Source: Strix aluco (lineage: Eukaryota; Chordata; Aves; Strigiformes; Strigidae). Taken from it: a stretch of DNA of 64,000 nucleotides. Of this stretch, positions 12,294 to 26,310 are shown in pieces (position 1 is the stretch's first letter; each line of letters opens with the position of its first letter). Location of the stretch: positions 130,858,621 through 130,922,620 of the forward strand of contig NC_133931.1 of assembly GCF_031877795.1 (NCBI RefSeq). Direction: 5' to 3'. The position numbers and the translations under genes are program-made. Below the pieces are notes generated by a model. That model saw only the letters and a program-made list of their open reading frames with translations, did no database searches and had not been told where the DNA came from.

Positions 12294-14091
12294 GGCACTC
12301 TTGTGGGGAAAATATATGTATATCTGTATACAGCTTTTAGTAAGGTTAGCAACTAGTATATCAACTTATGTAAGACATAAAAAGAACAACTACAATTCTT
12401 GTTCCAGTTTGCAAGTCCTGAGGAGTTTATAACACCACCTTTCATTTCATTCCAAGGATTCTTATTTCTTTTGTACTTCTGTCTTTCTAATGTTTACTGG
12501 AAGCCTTTTGGCATATTCATGTAATTTGTGACTGCAGCGTACTACTAGCTTAACTACATGTTTTATATGCAGCAGTGCTACAGAACACTATATAGAACAA
12601 AAAATTCTTCAAAAATTAGGGGTTTAAGAATTTTAATATTATGTGAAATGCACCCAACAGATGCTTATTGAAACAAAGCACATTATTCAAAATTAACCTC
12701 CAGAGTTGAACAGAAATAGATTTTTACAAGCTGTGTTTTTAGCTGATTTAGCCCATGTATTTTATCTTTTCTTGGAATTTTAAAGGGTTAAGGGGAGCTC
12801 AGAAGATTGAATTATGTAACGTAGTAGTTTTCTCTAGAATTTGGCATATATTTTGGAAAATGCCATGTGTTCAGAGAAGGGTTATATATGTCCAAATATG
12901 GAAGTGATAAACAAGAACAAATAAAAAAAAGAACTTGGAAGAAATAAGAAGTGCACTGCAAGTTAAAACAGCCCGCAGGCGACTTCAGTTTGCTGAACCA
13001 GCACTTGTATAGCCAGTAGCCCTGTGTGTCAGTGACTTTGGCCTTATTATAGAGATTAGAGTTTTGCATTTCTGAGTAGTTCTTGCGGCTTTTCAGACAT
13101 GCACCACTGCACTTGAAATATTGGTTCTTGTCAATACTGTAGGAGTGCTTTCACTCTCTTTATATGTACAGACAGCCCATGTTTACCCCGCTCTCCCTCT
13201 TTAGGGCATTGTCAGGCAGCAGCAAGTGAAACAATATTGAGGTGTACTTTTATGAGAGACTTCCATTTCAAACATCCTTGCTCCTTGGTGTTCACCGATG
13301 GCTCATACCTTAGTTTAAAAGAAAAAAGTATTGACTGTGATTTCCATCACGCAATTTTTCCTGTGGTCAAAGCTTTTAGGGAACATGTTGGTTCAAAGAA
13401 TTAATATTTCTATCCATGTTTCTAACTGCTGTTCTAGAAAGATACAAAAATAGCTGGGCAGTAGTTTGATTTTTCTATCCTTGCTCTGTGCTGGGAAAGG
13501 CTGCATCTTGTAGAATGACATGGAGAATAAATACGGTACATATACTGATTTATCATAGGGGAAGAATAGTACCAGAACCGTTATCTAAATCTCTTAAAAT
13601 GTCTGTCTGTAGTACTCTAGTAGGCTACTTAGTCTAGTATAAGTATCACTAAATGAATATTTTCCTCATCTTTCTGTGAATTCTGCCATTCTTAATCTTC
13701 AGGTTTTAATTTGGCTTAATTTCTTGTAAATTCTGCATAGAGAAGTTAGTCTGATGCCTAAATTAATTAAAAACTCTGAACTAAGTCTTGTGTCTTCATT
13801 GTTCATGAATTCGTAAGTTATCTGCAAAAATCCCTTGTTTCAGCCTTTTTTGTAATCCACATCAAGGCAAACCTCCCCCACCTGGGAAGCTAAGAGTGGG
13901 TGTCTGTTCAAAAGCATATGTGAAATATAATTATCAGAGCTAATGGTTGAAAAATGAGAACTTCTAAATTCTGCTAACTGTGGCTGCCCAAAGCTATGAA
14001 CCTTTTGTGGATAATGTAGCTAAGTAAGGTCCTCCGTACTTCAGAGGTCCTGCTTGTGGAAACAAGAGAATATTTATACTATGAATTGACC

Positions 14092-14112
14092 TTTTTTTTT
14101 TTTTTTTTTTTT
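14092..14112. repeat. Poly(T) tract, 21 T
   Basis: A homopolymer run in non-coding sequence. The sequence to its right was checked for a retrocopied gene on the minus strand and none was recognised. Confidence 0.8.
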
Positions 14113-16417
14113 AGCAGCACATAGGCCCTTGAGTGCAGCTGCATGATGATACACTCCCTGGATGCAAAGAAGTAGCTCAAAAGGAATTATTAGAGGAAAC
14201 AATGGGCTAGATGAGCACATTGGCAAATACAAGCTGAGTGAATAAATCCTCATCTCTGGCAATAAGATTTAAAAATTTTTTTTTCTTTGCATTAATGTCC
14301 ATCTCTTCTCCCTTGACCAAATAATTTATTACAAAATTTACTGGAAAGGGCTGACATTATCCTAGAACCAGGATTTGTAGCAGATGAAACCTAGCACCTG
14401 TGAAATGTGATCTAGACTGAATGTTGCACATGCTATACAGGGGTTTCATGTGCATTGTTATACAAAGGTGAGACTGCATATGTGTGTGAACTTAAATCCT
14501 TTATTATGTTTCATGAAATAAATCAGTTGTGCTTTGGAGAAGTAGTTTACATGTCAAGATGGAATCTATGAACAAACTGGGGGACAGAACACACCTAGCA
14601 GGAACTCTTGCAAGTGCCAAACCTTGGATGTCAATATCGTGTTGGCCAGGTTATGCAACATGCAGATCCAGCTTCATTATGAATTGTCAGCCCAAAGAAG
14701 CGGAAACATGGGCCGACACTGAACCTTGTTCCTCCTTGTGTAGTTCCTCATATGAGGGTAGTCAACACCCAGAGCTTAAGGCAACAACTTTGAAAAAAGC
14801 AAGTCAATCGTACATCCTAGATGATGAATAAAGGAGGGTGTTGCATTTGTACCTGGAGTCGGCTCTTGCCAAGAGTGTGGGAGTTGTAGAAACACCTCAA
14901 AGCAGCAGAGCAAAAGCTTGTGACAGATATGAATGTTATGTGGAGATTTAAGAAAATGGTTTGATGAAAAACGGAATGTTTTTAGCCTGAAGGCATGAAA
15001 TTAGAAAGTGATGCTAGGAAGGAGGGCTGAGGTTTTCAGGGAACAAAGAACAAGTTTTCTTTCTGTTCCAGAACAAGCTTTGCTTGGAGGAACAGTGAAA
15101 TACCTGTGTATTTTCTTTTCAGTGAGTATCATGTGCTCTCCAGTGTGTTTGTGTGAGGTATTACCTTATGCAGAGAGAGCCAGGTTGAAAGTGGCATACC
15201 ACAGAGTACAGTAATCAGGTCTGCAGCAAGGAGAACATGGTGGCTGGAAGGCTGGAATGCAGCTGTAGTTTCAGGATTGTTGAATGTGGTTCTGTCTAAA
15301 CTGAGATGCAAAGGCGTGCCTTACCTATACATATCGGAACTAGTTTTGAGTAGTGTGGAGTTCACATCCAGGATCTTAGGCTAGTTTTCTTCCTTGTGTA
15401 GATGTGGGTTTGTGAGATGCATATTGACTGAGATCAGCAAACATTAAAATTTGTTCCCCAGAGAATAAGTACCAAGGGAGCCAGATATGTTTAGTTTTCA
15501 GGAGAAATGCCACATATAAACAAGATTGTGCTCAGGTGACTCTAACTGCCACGTCTTCGCACAAGGAGTGCTTATGTCTTTTGGCAAGTATGCCATATTT
15601 TGTTTAGGAGAAGCTAATCCTGTATCACTGTGTTGTGGTGCTGTCTGACTGGCAAAGTAAATGACTAGTAGTTGCCAAACCTCTCAGTTTATGGAATATC
15701 ACAGATCATGAAGGGGAAAATGTAACAGAGTTATTGAAATAACAGGGTTTCATGTGGAGAGGTGGAGGACCAGCCCACTAAAGGCAGGTGATCAGAGAAA
15801 CTAGAAATGAATCTGGGAAGGAATAGCCTACGCAAGGTCTTGTCCTTTCCTACTCTCATTGACTTCAGTAGGAATTGAGAATTTAGCACCCTGGAAAATG
15901 AGATAATTTCAAATTTGGGGGCCCAAAGAGTTAATGCATTAGTCTTTTTCTAGGCATTCACGTTTCAGGATTTTCACTTGGACAGGTTGGTTGCTTTCTC
16001 TGGGTAAGGTTTTCATATCTGATGTGAATGCTGAAGTATCTAAGGTAGATGAAGGATGTAGTTATTGCAGTAGACTGCAAATAATGCTTTTACCTCGTGA
16101 ATGAAGGTGGGCATGACCACCATGAACTGGGAAAGATATTAAATCTAGGCCTATAATGGGAGGAGGAGAAGGAAGGGGTGATATGGAAGTCAGAAGTCCT
16201 GTCATCCTCACATTTAGAAGGATTTTGTGCAGGACTGAAAATTTGGCAAAGCTTTTCTTAATAGTCAGATTTCTGGATCTGGTCCTTTCCATACACATGG
16301 CTGGTGTATTCTGCTTCAGATCTGTAGGACTCAAAATTAATCTTTTCAGCTTTTTCTGCAGTAGGAGAAGGAGGGTATTTTCTGACTCTTCTAGGTTTGC
16401 TTCTTGTCTCGATCTAG

Positions 16418-17064
16418 TGTCGGGGGAGGTTTTGATATGATCCCAGGAGCAAGATTAAGACACAAATGAGGTCAAATGCCGTACACCCAAAACGTTTTTT
16501 TATTATTAAAAAGTGAAGAGGGGTAGTGATAGGACAGAATGGAAGGAAAAGACAGAAATAAAGCAAGCATGCGGAATAGAGTTACAAGAATAGTCACCGC
16601 CATGGATCCAGCAGCGTCCTGTTGGTCCTCAGTCTTCAGTTCTTCGGTGGTGGGTGCACACGGATCTGGCTTCAATGGTAGATGCGCACTGAGCAAAGTT
16701 TTCTGTTGCCTTTTTAAGTTCATCGTATCGCTGACTAGCATATCTGCCCACCTTTAGTTTTTTTTACTCTGGTCCTACAGGGTTTTGCTGCATCTGGCTT
16801 CTGGGGCAGAAATGCTTGCCTCTTGTCAGTTCATTAGCAATGCATGCATGGGGTCTGGCCTACACAACAGAGCTACAAATGGCTACACCGTGGGGCCAGC
16901 TCAGTACACGTCTGCCCCTTTGAGGCTTATCCAAGGAGTTTGGCAATGCAACTGCAAAGGAATGGGGGGGTGCATCCTTCAATACACTCTCGTCTCCCTG
17001 GGCAACATTCCCCAGACCAATCCACAGGCCACAGCACCTTGTCGCTGAGGTTTATACAGACACA
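16418..17064 (-). mobile_element. Probable solo LTR of an avian endogenous retrovirus
   Basis: Read on the minus strand, the order of signals fits a retroviral LTR. A promoter-like AACTTAAAAAGG lies at 16709-16720, a polyadenylation signal AATAAA about 200 bases downstream (16499-16504), then about 80 bases of U5-like sequence ending in CCTCCCCCGACA (the CA terminus at 16418). The base composition and intact CpGs differ from the flanking AT-rich DNA. No gag, pol or env sequence is nearby, so it would be a solo LTR. The upstream edge is uncertain (a TG terminus near 17064 is only one option), and I found no convincing target-site duplication. Confidence 0.4.
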
Positions 17065-18407
17065 AGCAAGCTTTGAGACAGGCATACAAAATTTCAGTCT
17101 CTCACACTCCTACAGTTGTCACGTGGAAATAAGCTACAACTTTCTGGCAGCTTGCTGGTTTTGCCTTCATACACATGCAAAAGTTTTGGATTATGCGATC
17201 CCATATTATTATACATCACCTTTCTGGATTTTTTTATGCAAAAAGCTGAGTATTGTAAATTCTTGCAACATCAGGTTAACAAATCTGACTACTAGACATC
17301 ATTAGTACCTGACAGTCCTGGTTTCACAAGTGTTGTCATGTAGTAGTTCCAGATAAGATCTATAATGGGTTCCTCAGGTTTTTATAAGAATTTTTTAAAG
17401 CATTTTCATATTATTTTCCAACAGACCCTAGCTGTCTTTTGATTTAAAGTAATTTGCAAGAGACTGAACTTAAGCACAGCATTATTACAGATTTTTAAGT
17501 CAAACTGTGGTCGTGATCTGTCATTTCCATACTTTTTGCATTGTTAGCAAATCTGGATTTTAAATGAGGTTGAGTTTCATTGTTCTGAAACATTATTCTG
17601 CACAATGACAATCTTGATCTGTGCCATTTTCTCCTGCAAAACAAATTCTATGCCAAACACAGACCATAGATATAAAGCTTCTTCATTTAATATTATAGGT
17701 TGTTTTTGCTGACGTTCTGAATGCTCTGCATGTTTTAAGTGTAGAGTAAGACCTCCATTCCCCACAGCACTCTGAGTTATTTTGAAAATTTGTTTTAAAT
17801 CTTTGTTTCGCACATGTTTATCTTCCTCATCCATTTGATTAGAACTTTTACCTTTAAATCTTTCAGTTGCTTCTCTTCAAATATTTAAAATTCAACCTCA
17901 ATTTATGCATAAAATTTTAGTACAGAAAGGTTCAAAATAAAATTCCAATTTTTAATTATAGGTTCCTTGTCAATCTCTTCCTTCTTTAACTCTGCAAGAT
18001 AGTGTATGTACTATATTTCCTTACATGTATTAAATGTACCCTGCTCTCTTCAACTTCTTTTATTTGCCAATAAAATAATGAACTGTACACAACCTATGGA
18101 ATATTCTAGAACTCAAGGAAGGTGGTGATTGGCAAACTGTTTCTTTCAGTCGTGTTTTACAAGTCAGTAAATGGAATCCTACTCTGAAGCGTATCAGTCA
18201 TTTCTGCAACCCAGGATTTTGCTACCTATTGTTGTAGTAACCAGGTATGTTAAAAACTGTGGAGGAGAGTCTACTCACAGTGTATGAAGACAGAGCAGAG
18301 AGGTATTCAATGATGTGAGTCACCTACATTGTAAGGGTCCAGACAGAGAGTAGAACTGAAGTATTTTAAACTCCAGTGCAGTTACAAAGAAGTAACTTTG
18401 TACACTG

Positions 18408-18438
<31 letters not shown>

Positions 18439-21400
18439 GACCATAGGGCAGGGAAACGCTCCTGCCCTCTTAAAGTTGTTGGATCCTTGCCAGCCTTCTC
18501 AGTCATGGGAGTTGTGGGGCAGTGTCATATACAGAACATTTTTGGGGAGGATTTTTCGGTAAGGCACAAGAGCTTAATTTGAAACTACAAGCTTATTTAG
18601 AATACAAGAAGATAAATTTTAATTTTATTCTGAATACACAATTTTATAAAGGCTAGACCACTTCAGACCACTGGAGAACAAAATTGAATGTTTTCCCTGT
18701 AAAAGTAACATTCCTTTTTAAGCATGTACCATCCCTTGAGTTGTAAAATTATTGTCACCAGGGAAGCTAACGATTCAAGTCCTTTAGTTTAATTAAAGGT
18801 TTGTTGATTAGCTTTATTTTGAGGGGGGGAGCAGGAGGGTAGTTTTTATTTTTGGAAGGAAGGGAAAGGCAGGGAGTTATTTTGCTTTTACAAGGAATAA
18901 ATGTCCTATATTATATGAACTAAAGACATATATGTTCTCAGCAAAATGTCAGAACAAAGACAAAATCTCTGCATGAGAGAGCTTACTGTGTAGGAGGACC
19001 TTTATGTAGCAGATCAGCTGCATTAAGCTAGAAATTACAGTATTTAATTCACTGTGAAGTTCTAATGTGAGCCTGTCACACAGGCTGTGTAGAAAGCTGT
19101 GTGCACAAGTTCTTGCTGTTTGGTTCAGGAATACTCAAAACCATCTTTTCTTGGGCAAAAAAATACTTCTAGAAAGATGTATGTAGAATAATTATATGTA
19201 TGGTAGTTATATGTTTTGGGAAGAAGACAGTGGAGTTTGCTGCAGAAGGTAAGAAGTGACTGCATTACCAGTGCCAGGCTGGAGTTAGATTGGAAGTGCC
19301 CATACAATTGAATATAGGATCAAAAGAAAAATCAGAAATATCAGAAAGAATATGATAAGCAAAACTGGAAATATTTGGTTGCTAGGATGGAGGAAGCTAG
19401 TGAGGTGATTCATGGTTTGTAAGAGAGAATGCTTTTGTGGAAAGGGTTTGTAGCAACTGTGGGAGTACCAAGTAGGAATTAGAAAAAGCAACAGAGGAGG
19501 TAGCAGTAGCTTAGGAACTTCAGAAGAAAGACGATCAGAGCTCAGTCAAAGGTTTCAACCACAGGGAGTGAGAGAAAGGACTTGCTTATTTTTCAAGGAC
19601 GTATTGTAAAGGGGGAATCAACAGGACTTGGCAAAATACTCAGAGTGGTGGGAAAGAAGAATGACTACAAAATGATAGATGTGTTATTCTGACAAGCTGG
19701 ACGATGTTGGAGCTGTAAAAGCGCAGAAAAGTGCTTCTGAATGGGGACAACTGCTTTGAGATTATAAATGTAGTCAGGTGGTAAGGATAGTTGAACAGAG
19801 CTGAAAATTCCCATTGGAATTGCCAGACTGAAGATCCTGATATTTAAGTAGGTGTGCCATAGCAAATTATGGCTCTTAACTGGCATTTCTATGCCTTTCA
19901 CTCTTGTTTACGCTTTGGACCTAGGTACAGAGAGCCTTTAATGATCATTTAACAGGAGTGTTTGGCTTGTACAGGCCAAGTGCACAGTTCCTGTGCAAAC
20001 AGAAAGTATAGCAAATTTGCATAAGTGTGACAAGACAGGCCCTAGCTTGTAGTAAGAGCTCACATGATTAAATTACTATTCAGTAGTAGTAACACCTGAC
20101 TTCAAGTGTTGGTAGTGTGACTGCCACACTTGGCTAGGCTTTGTCTTAAAGATTTAAATATTGGGATGGGAACATTCACAGAGTACTGAGTATTCTCTCT
20201 ATAAAAGATCTCACTGATTTCACAGACTTCTGTAATTACTAAAGAAACAAAACCAAGCAAGGTATGATTGGTTTTACTTCAACTGCCTACTTTGAAATAG
20301 CCATTATTCATGAGAATATTTAGTATTTTTGCCAGAGACGAAAGACTTTGTATCACCATCTCCTCTTTTTAATGTCTGTAACGTGAACTCTGTCTTGAAA
20401 TAGTTTAGCAAAGCTTTGGCTTTATGAGTTCATATCAAGAAGAACTTAAATTATATTCCAAAATGAGATTCTTTAGAATAATCTTGAGCAGTGTGCTGCC
20501 AGCAAAGTTGTCCTTTGATTTTAAGATGCCACAAAATCTTGAATTGGTATTTGTTTGAAAGCCTGATTGTTGCTGGGGGTTTTTTTTTCCCTCTGCACTT
20601 ATTTATGAGGAATGATATTCTTTTGTAACTACTTGTTAGGATCACTAAGGCTATTTAGTGAGTAAAATAATGCTTAGATATGAATTAAAGCTGCTGAAAC
20701 TGAATCTAAATCTTGCCTGCCCCTTTTCTCCTCCTTCACCCATTCAAAAAATAATGAAGAGGTCTAATCTTTGTCAATGGTGCAGTTATATTATTATAAA
20801 CTTACAAAGCCTAGCAAGTTCCAAAATTAATTTTGTCTCCTTTGAGTAGCCCTGTAGATGACCACTATATATCCACACAGGGATTTTTGCATTCTTCCTG
20901 CTGAAATTCAAATGCAGCTTAGAATATTTCCAGCCCTTGACCAAGATTTTGCACATCATTAAGTGAGCAAGTGAGTCCTTCTTGGCAATCATCACAGATG
21001 CTTCTTTTTTTCTGAAAGAATAGTAAACACTTGTTCTCTTTCTGCATGACTGAATTTCACAACAAAGAAACAAAAAGTTCTCTCAATCTCTTTTAGTCAA
21101 TATTAGCTGCAAATTGCGTAGGACACTGCAAGCCTTGGTCAGCTTGGTGGGGAAAAAGCTCCTTTTTCTCACTGTCCTTGTAAAACAAGTTATATTGAAA
21201 AGGCAGGATATTAATTGCATGGTGTATAAATCATTAATAACAGACCGTTGGAGTTGAGTATTTTCCATATTACAACAGTCATCCATTATTACTTCTAACA
21301 GGCTATTTCCTCACGCAAATATAAATGTCAGAATACTGAATGCCATTTACAGGAGCACTTAATTACCAGAACTATTGCAGTTACTCTAGCAGTACTTTTG

Positions 21401-22504
21401 GAGTACTCAACAGAATTTTAGGTTTGGTGCCACTCCAACATTGTCTAAGTTAGTAAGCATTTAAGTACCTTTTAGGAATGCCTAAGCCAGATCCTAAGCA
21501 TGTTTAACTGAAACTTGAACAGCTCGGTTGAGTGTCTTTTTGTGTTTCATAGCAGCTTTACAGTCTGTGATGCGAAAAATGGTTTCTCAAAAACCAGGGT
21601 CAGTGCACAAGAATTAGATGCACACTGGAATCTCCTCTCAGCTTCTGTGAAGACAGACTGCAAGTAGTAAAGCATAATCTTGTAACTAAATCTCATGAAC
21701 GATGTGTTAGAAGAGATCTTATATTTCTTTCTGCCATTCTTCAGGGAAAAATAAAAGATGGGATTTTGTCCAGGCCATCTAAATAAAAATGTTCAAAGTT
21801 AGATGCTTACTGATGAGTATGTAGATTAATGCCTAGTCAAAAGGTTATCTTTTTGCATAATCTCAGCTGGCTAAATTTTATGTCTCTATGCTTCTTTTCT
21901 AATAAATGAAGAGAGAGAGGCAGATCATACCAGGCTGAGGTAGGTCCCTGAGGTAAGTGAGATGAATGCCTTGCTGATGATGCTTATCTGTCTTTCCATG
22001 AGCTCTTTGGCAGTTAAATGGCTAAACTTAAGTGAAATTAATGTCTTCCACGATGAAAACCTTCTTAAACAAGGATCTAAAAATAAAAGGGATAGATAAT
22101 GTACTTTCTTAAACTTACATCAACAGATCGGTTTTACTACTGTTTGCTTTTACCACAGTATCTAGAAACTCTAGGTATGCATAAGGTGCTTGAGGCTGTA
22201 TAATCACAGAACAAAAAGCCAGTCCTAACTCCAGAAGTTTACACCCTAAGTGTAAAACAAGATGACAGAAGAATGCAGAAACACAGAAGGATTAAAAGGA
22301 TCAGTGAGAGCGCCTGGTTCAGTAGTAGTCACAACCCATCAACAATCCAATAATTGTGACGGGGTTTTGCAGATATCATAGCAAAAGAGTTTTAGAGAGT
22401 GAAATGGAGGTAGATAGGATTGTCACTTTGAGGATGTTTCAGAGGAGTGGAGACATATGTTTGAAAAGCAAGTATGTGGCCACCGTAAACTGATGGGAAG
22501 TTTA
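17065..22504. other. Non-coding, AT-rich intergenic sequence
   Basis: No gene seen. It contains the 28-base T-run with hairpin at 18.4 kb. Open frames are short and lack coding character. Confidence 0.6.
18411..18468. repeat. Poly(T) tract (28 T) followed by a hairpin
   Basis: An uninterrupted run of 28 T (18411-18438) is followed within 7 bases by the inverted repeat AGGGCAGG / CCTGCCCT (18445-18452 and 18461-18468, 8-base loop). The T-run could be a simple repeat or the reversed poly(A) tail of a small retrocopy. No parent gene was recognised. Confidence 0.8.
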
Positions 22505-23070
22505 GACCCTGGTTTAGAGCAGGGTCACCTAAAGCAGGATGCTTAGGCTGTGTCCAGTTCTGTTTCAAGTATCTGAAGTGATGGAGACTTCAGCCTCTGT
22601 GGCCAACCTGTTCCAGTGTTTGACCACCTTCACAGTCAAAAAGTGTTTTACATTTAAGTGGAATTTCTTGTATTTCAATTTGTGTCCATTGCTTTTAATC
22701 CCATTGCTGGGTACCATTGAAAAGAGCCTGGCTCCATCTTCTTTACAGTCTCCCATTCAATATTTATACACACTGACAAGATCCCTCTGAGCTTTCTCTT
22801 CTCCAGGCTGAACAGCCCCAGCTCTCCCAGCCTCTCCTCATATGACAGATGCTGCAATCCCTCCATCACCTTTGTGGCCCTTCACTGAAATTGCTCTATT
22901 TGTCCATGTTCATCTTGCACTGGGGAGCCCAGAACTCAACTCAGCACTCCAGATGTGTCTCACCAATGCTGAGTAGAGGGGAAGGATCACCTCTCTCAAC
23001 CTGCTGTCAAGGATCTTAATACAGCCCAGAAGGATGTTGGCCTTTTTTGCGAACATCTTACAAAGTTTGG
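22505..23070 (-). mobile_element. CR1 LINE 3' fragment, minus orientation
   Basis: Read on the minus strand, this contains the CR1 ORF2 C-terminus (pieces such as [19 protein letters not shown] and ILPLYSALVRH) followed by a CR1-type 3' UTR in which GTTGGCCACAGAGG and the gggtcacctaaagcagg block are recognisable. The tail differs from the octamer-ended copies elsewhere in the window, which suggests another CR1 subfamily. Homology fades near 23070, so the element is 5'-truncated. Frameshifts are frequent, so it is old. Confidence 0.85.
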
Positions 23071-26000
23071 CCTGACAGAAGCCAGAGAGCTGAAGTATGA
23101 ACATAATGACCTTTGGATGGTGTTGTCCCCATGTCATTCTTAATCCAATTTTCTCAGTCACCAGCTATCCTGGGCATACCCACCATAGTGTGTTAGTAAG
23201 AAAAGTTGCTTTCTATAGATATTATTTCCATCACTAGGGTGGTGCATATGACTTTTTAATAGTATCTTCAAGTGAAATTTTCATTAAGATCAGGAACAAC
23301 TCCTGTTGAAGTTGAGGAGTGGAACTGAATCTCATGATTCTGGAAAACAGCTGAGTTAATCTGCTGACCATTTGTGGATCCTGAGCTGGAAAGGGGGCAT
23401 CTTGGCCAGGAGAGGAAAACAGGCTGCCTGTTGTCCCATCTGCTGCACACTGGATGAGGGAGAGCGAAGATGGCACCTTCTGTGAGAACAGTGCAAGTTG
23501 CACAATTAGGAGAGGCTGGAGTGCAGGGTGAGACATGCAAAGGAGAGAGTAAGGGTGGTAGCAGGAGCCCCATACGAGGATGAAGATGGAAAAGCTCCTG
23601 AGCAAGCACTGGACCAGCTTGCCTCCAAGATGAGGAGGAAGAGACTTTAAAGGAGCATGGGGACAAGGTGGGGGAACTGAGTGGAGGTTAAAATGGGAAG
23701 CCTTTCCATATGCTCCCTTCAAAAAGTAGATGATGTGGCATTTCAACATAAGGCATAGGCTGATTTGAGGTCCTTCACAGTGACCTGTAGAACCATTATT
23801 GAAATTACCTAGGTGATGTAAGTACTGAAGACAAGAAAAGCATGGAAATGTCTTCTGAAATCTGATGCTACTACTGATTAAAACACTTTGAGGTAAAGAC
23901 TTTTTAGCAGTATATGCGATTTGTCTGATCCAAAATTTCTTTCTCTAAGCTACTGCTGTTTCCTGACCTCATGAAATGGCACTGCGTGGGAGCCACACAC
24001 TTCACATGTAATTCCAAAAGATGGCAACCTTAGGCTTCCAAACTAGGGCCTCTGCTGAACAGCTCTGCAGCTCTTAACAGTTCAGTGGTGAATGTTAGAA
24101 AATTCTGGGTTCTCCCAGACTGAACTTATTTTTATCCATCTATCCTATTTTCCATATTTTTCTACATCTAAAACAAAATTTATGTGACTCAGTTAAAAAA
24201 TGGGCAACTTCCCAAATGTATTTCTGTGCCTGAAGGAAGGGGAGGATAGGAAACCTTAGATCTACTATCTCTAGGGTTCAGTCTGTGACTTCTGTTATCT
24301 ACAGGAGTGAGGCTCTGCTATCAATCTGTGCTGAAATGATACTCCTGTGGCACAGTGATAAAGCAGAGACAGTTCAGCAAAAGTATAAGAAAAGAACTAT
24401 TTAATTTGATGAACTGTAGTATATTTGTTCTTGTCTTACTGAATTATTAAGGCTTTATATACACTGTCCACTAGTCTTGTTATATCAGTGTACTTTAAAT
24501 GGCAATCACTACCATTTTGAAACCCTGTATGACTCTGGGTAGATATACTCTTTCACTTGAGACATGATAATGTACATAGCCTCTTCATACTGTATTCATT
24601 CTCATGTCTTCAAAGATGTACTTATTTTCTGATTTGATCTTTGTGTCCAGGTCCTGATTTTTTGTGGTTTTGTTTTCATCATGTGAATTTTACTTGTGAG
24701 TAGGTAAGGACAGAAACTTCACAGACACTTTCATCCACAAATGCAGTTATTTTAGAATGTTTTATCAAATCATGTAGATTTGACTGAAGTTGCATTGACA
24801 AAAATAGAAAATTCTGATGCTAAAGTCTAAATTCTGTGTTTTTATAACAAATGCTGCTTTTGAATTACAGGGTCGTTACTTGATGGAAAATCAAGCATCT
24901 TGCTTATTTTCCAGAAGTCATGTTTGGAAACCATTAGCTTGGAAAATTCCATCTTGGTTTGGCTTAAAGCCAGATTTTGAAATCTCATCTTTTGTGAAGC
25001 AGAAATGTCTTTCTCTAGGCAGCCCTAGCAGCAGGGCCAACGTCTGAGCCCCACTCCCTTTTGTGCCAAAGCTTTTCACTTCTGCAATTGTTCATCTGCT
25101 TCTTCCCCTCCCCAATCCAGGGATAAAAATTTATATCTCATTTTGGTTGTGCCAGTTCCTTATGGTTTCCCCTTCCTTATTTGTGCTGCATTAGTGTGGA
25201 GGGATAAGTACTGGCCTAGGCTGTTACTGTCTTTTTTCATGTAGGCAGCAGAACTGGGAGAGAATTTTCAGGGTGGTTTTGCTGCTTTTTGCTTTTGTGC
25301 AGAAAGCTTGTGATTTTAGCATAACTTGTAGGGATGTTTTCCTCCCACAGTGTCAATTGGTCAGTCTTTTTTAACCAACTCAGTATTCTAATAGTTTGGT
25401 ATCACTTCTTCTGTTAGGTTTGTTGTCTGCACAGGTAAGATTTCAGACAGGGATCTTATCTCTGTGAGGTTTATCCTGTGCCACAACCCTCATTACTGTA
25501 GTGTATGAGCATTTCAATCTTCAATACATTTATCCTTGCCACCCCTGTGGAATAGAAAGCTTATTTTCTATCTGCTTTTAACAAATGGAAAACAGTGGTC
25601 CACAGAGGCTGAAGGTTAGATGAAATAGAGTGAAGAGATGGAAAACGGACTCCTGTGCATGACTTTCAGGTGTTTGGCACCCTAATTACCTCTGTTAAAC
25701 AGCTGGGGTGATGGATGTTGCATATGGAGAAGGGTGATCTGAAAGAGTCGGCATTCTCAGCAGGAAGCCACTGAGCCAATTAACAAGAACGGGGACGTCT
25801 CTGAAATCCTGCTTCCCTCTCCAGCTTTGACATTTAGCTTTGTGTGGGCAATAGGCACCTCCTTCCTTTGCCACACTGCCTCTCCTGCCAGTGCATGCAA
25901 GGCTTGTTGTCTGAGCTCTGGTCCATGTTTTGATTCTTCTATTAAGAAGAATCTTCTGTTAAAAAAACAAAACAAACAAAAAACCCCCCACCAAACTTGT

Positions 26001-26310
26001 GGTGGTTTCCCTCTTCCTTGCACCCCTTACGCTTGTATCAGTAGTTTGAGCTGAGAAGTTTAGAAGGCTTGCTGCTCACTTGGGCATGTTGAAGTTCCAT
26101 CTCCCAGGTCCTGGGGGAGTGCCCAACCAAGCAGGCTGCCCAGGAGGCTGGAGCTGAGGAGGGAGCGGTGCTGCCAAAGCTGTGTGAGTAGGCTAGGAGG
26201 AATGTGGGAGTCCTGGGGCTGGGAGGAGGATGACTCCTGGCCTGTCTCTCCCAGCAGGGAGGGGTAACTTCTGGACTCCACTCCCAGCTCCCAGACTTGT
26301 TTGTGCATTT

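Larger units (their letters stand above)
9531..16417. other. Non-coding, AT-rich intergenic sequence
   Basis: No coding exon or interspersed repeat was recognised apart from the hairpin at 11.2 kb and the T-rich runs listed separately. A 100-codon open frame (14529-14831) has no recognisable domain. Confidence 0.6.

Noticed and set aside
14092..14690. Possible retrocopy with reversed poly(A) tail, with ATGAATTG on both sides as target duplication
   Set aside because: The flanking match is short and inexact, and no parent gene could be recognised in the body.
14529..14831. 100-codon plus-strand open frame
   Set aside because: No recognisable family, no splice or promoter context, and a length expected by chance in 64 kb.
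23234..23749. 171-codon minus-strand frame
   Set aside because: No domain, and a second frame on the same strand (23268-23666) overlaps it. The only familiar piece is a CR1-like decapeptide at its start. I regard it as chance or a decayed repeat.
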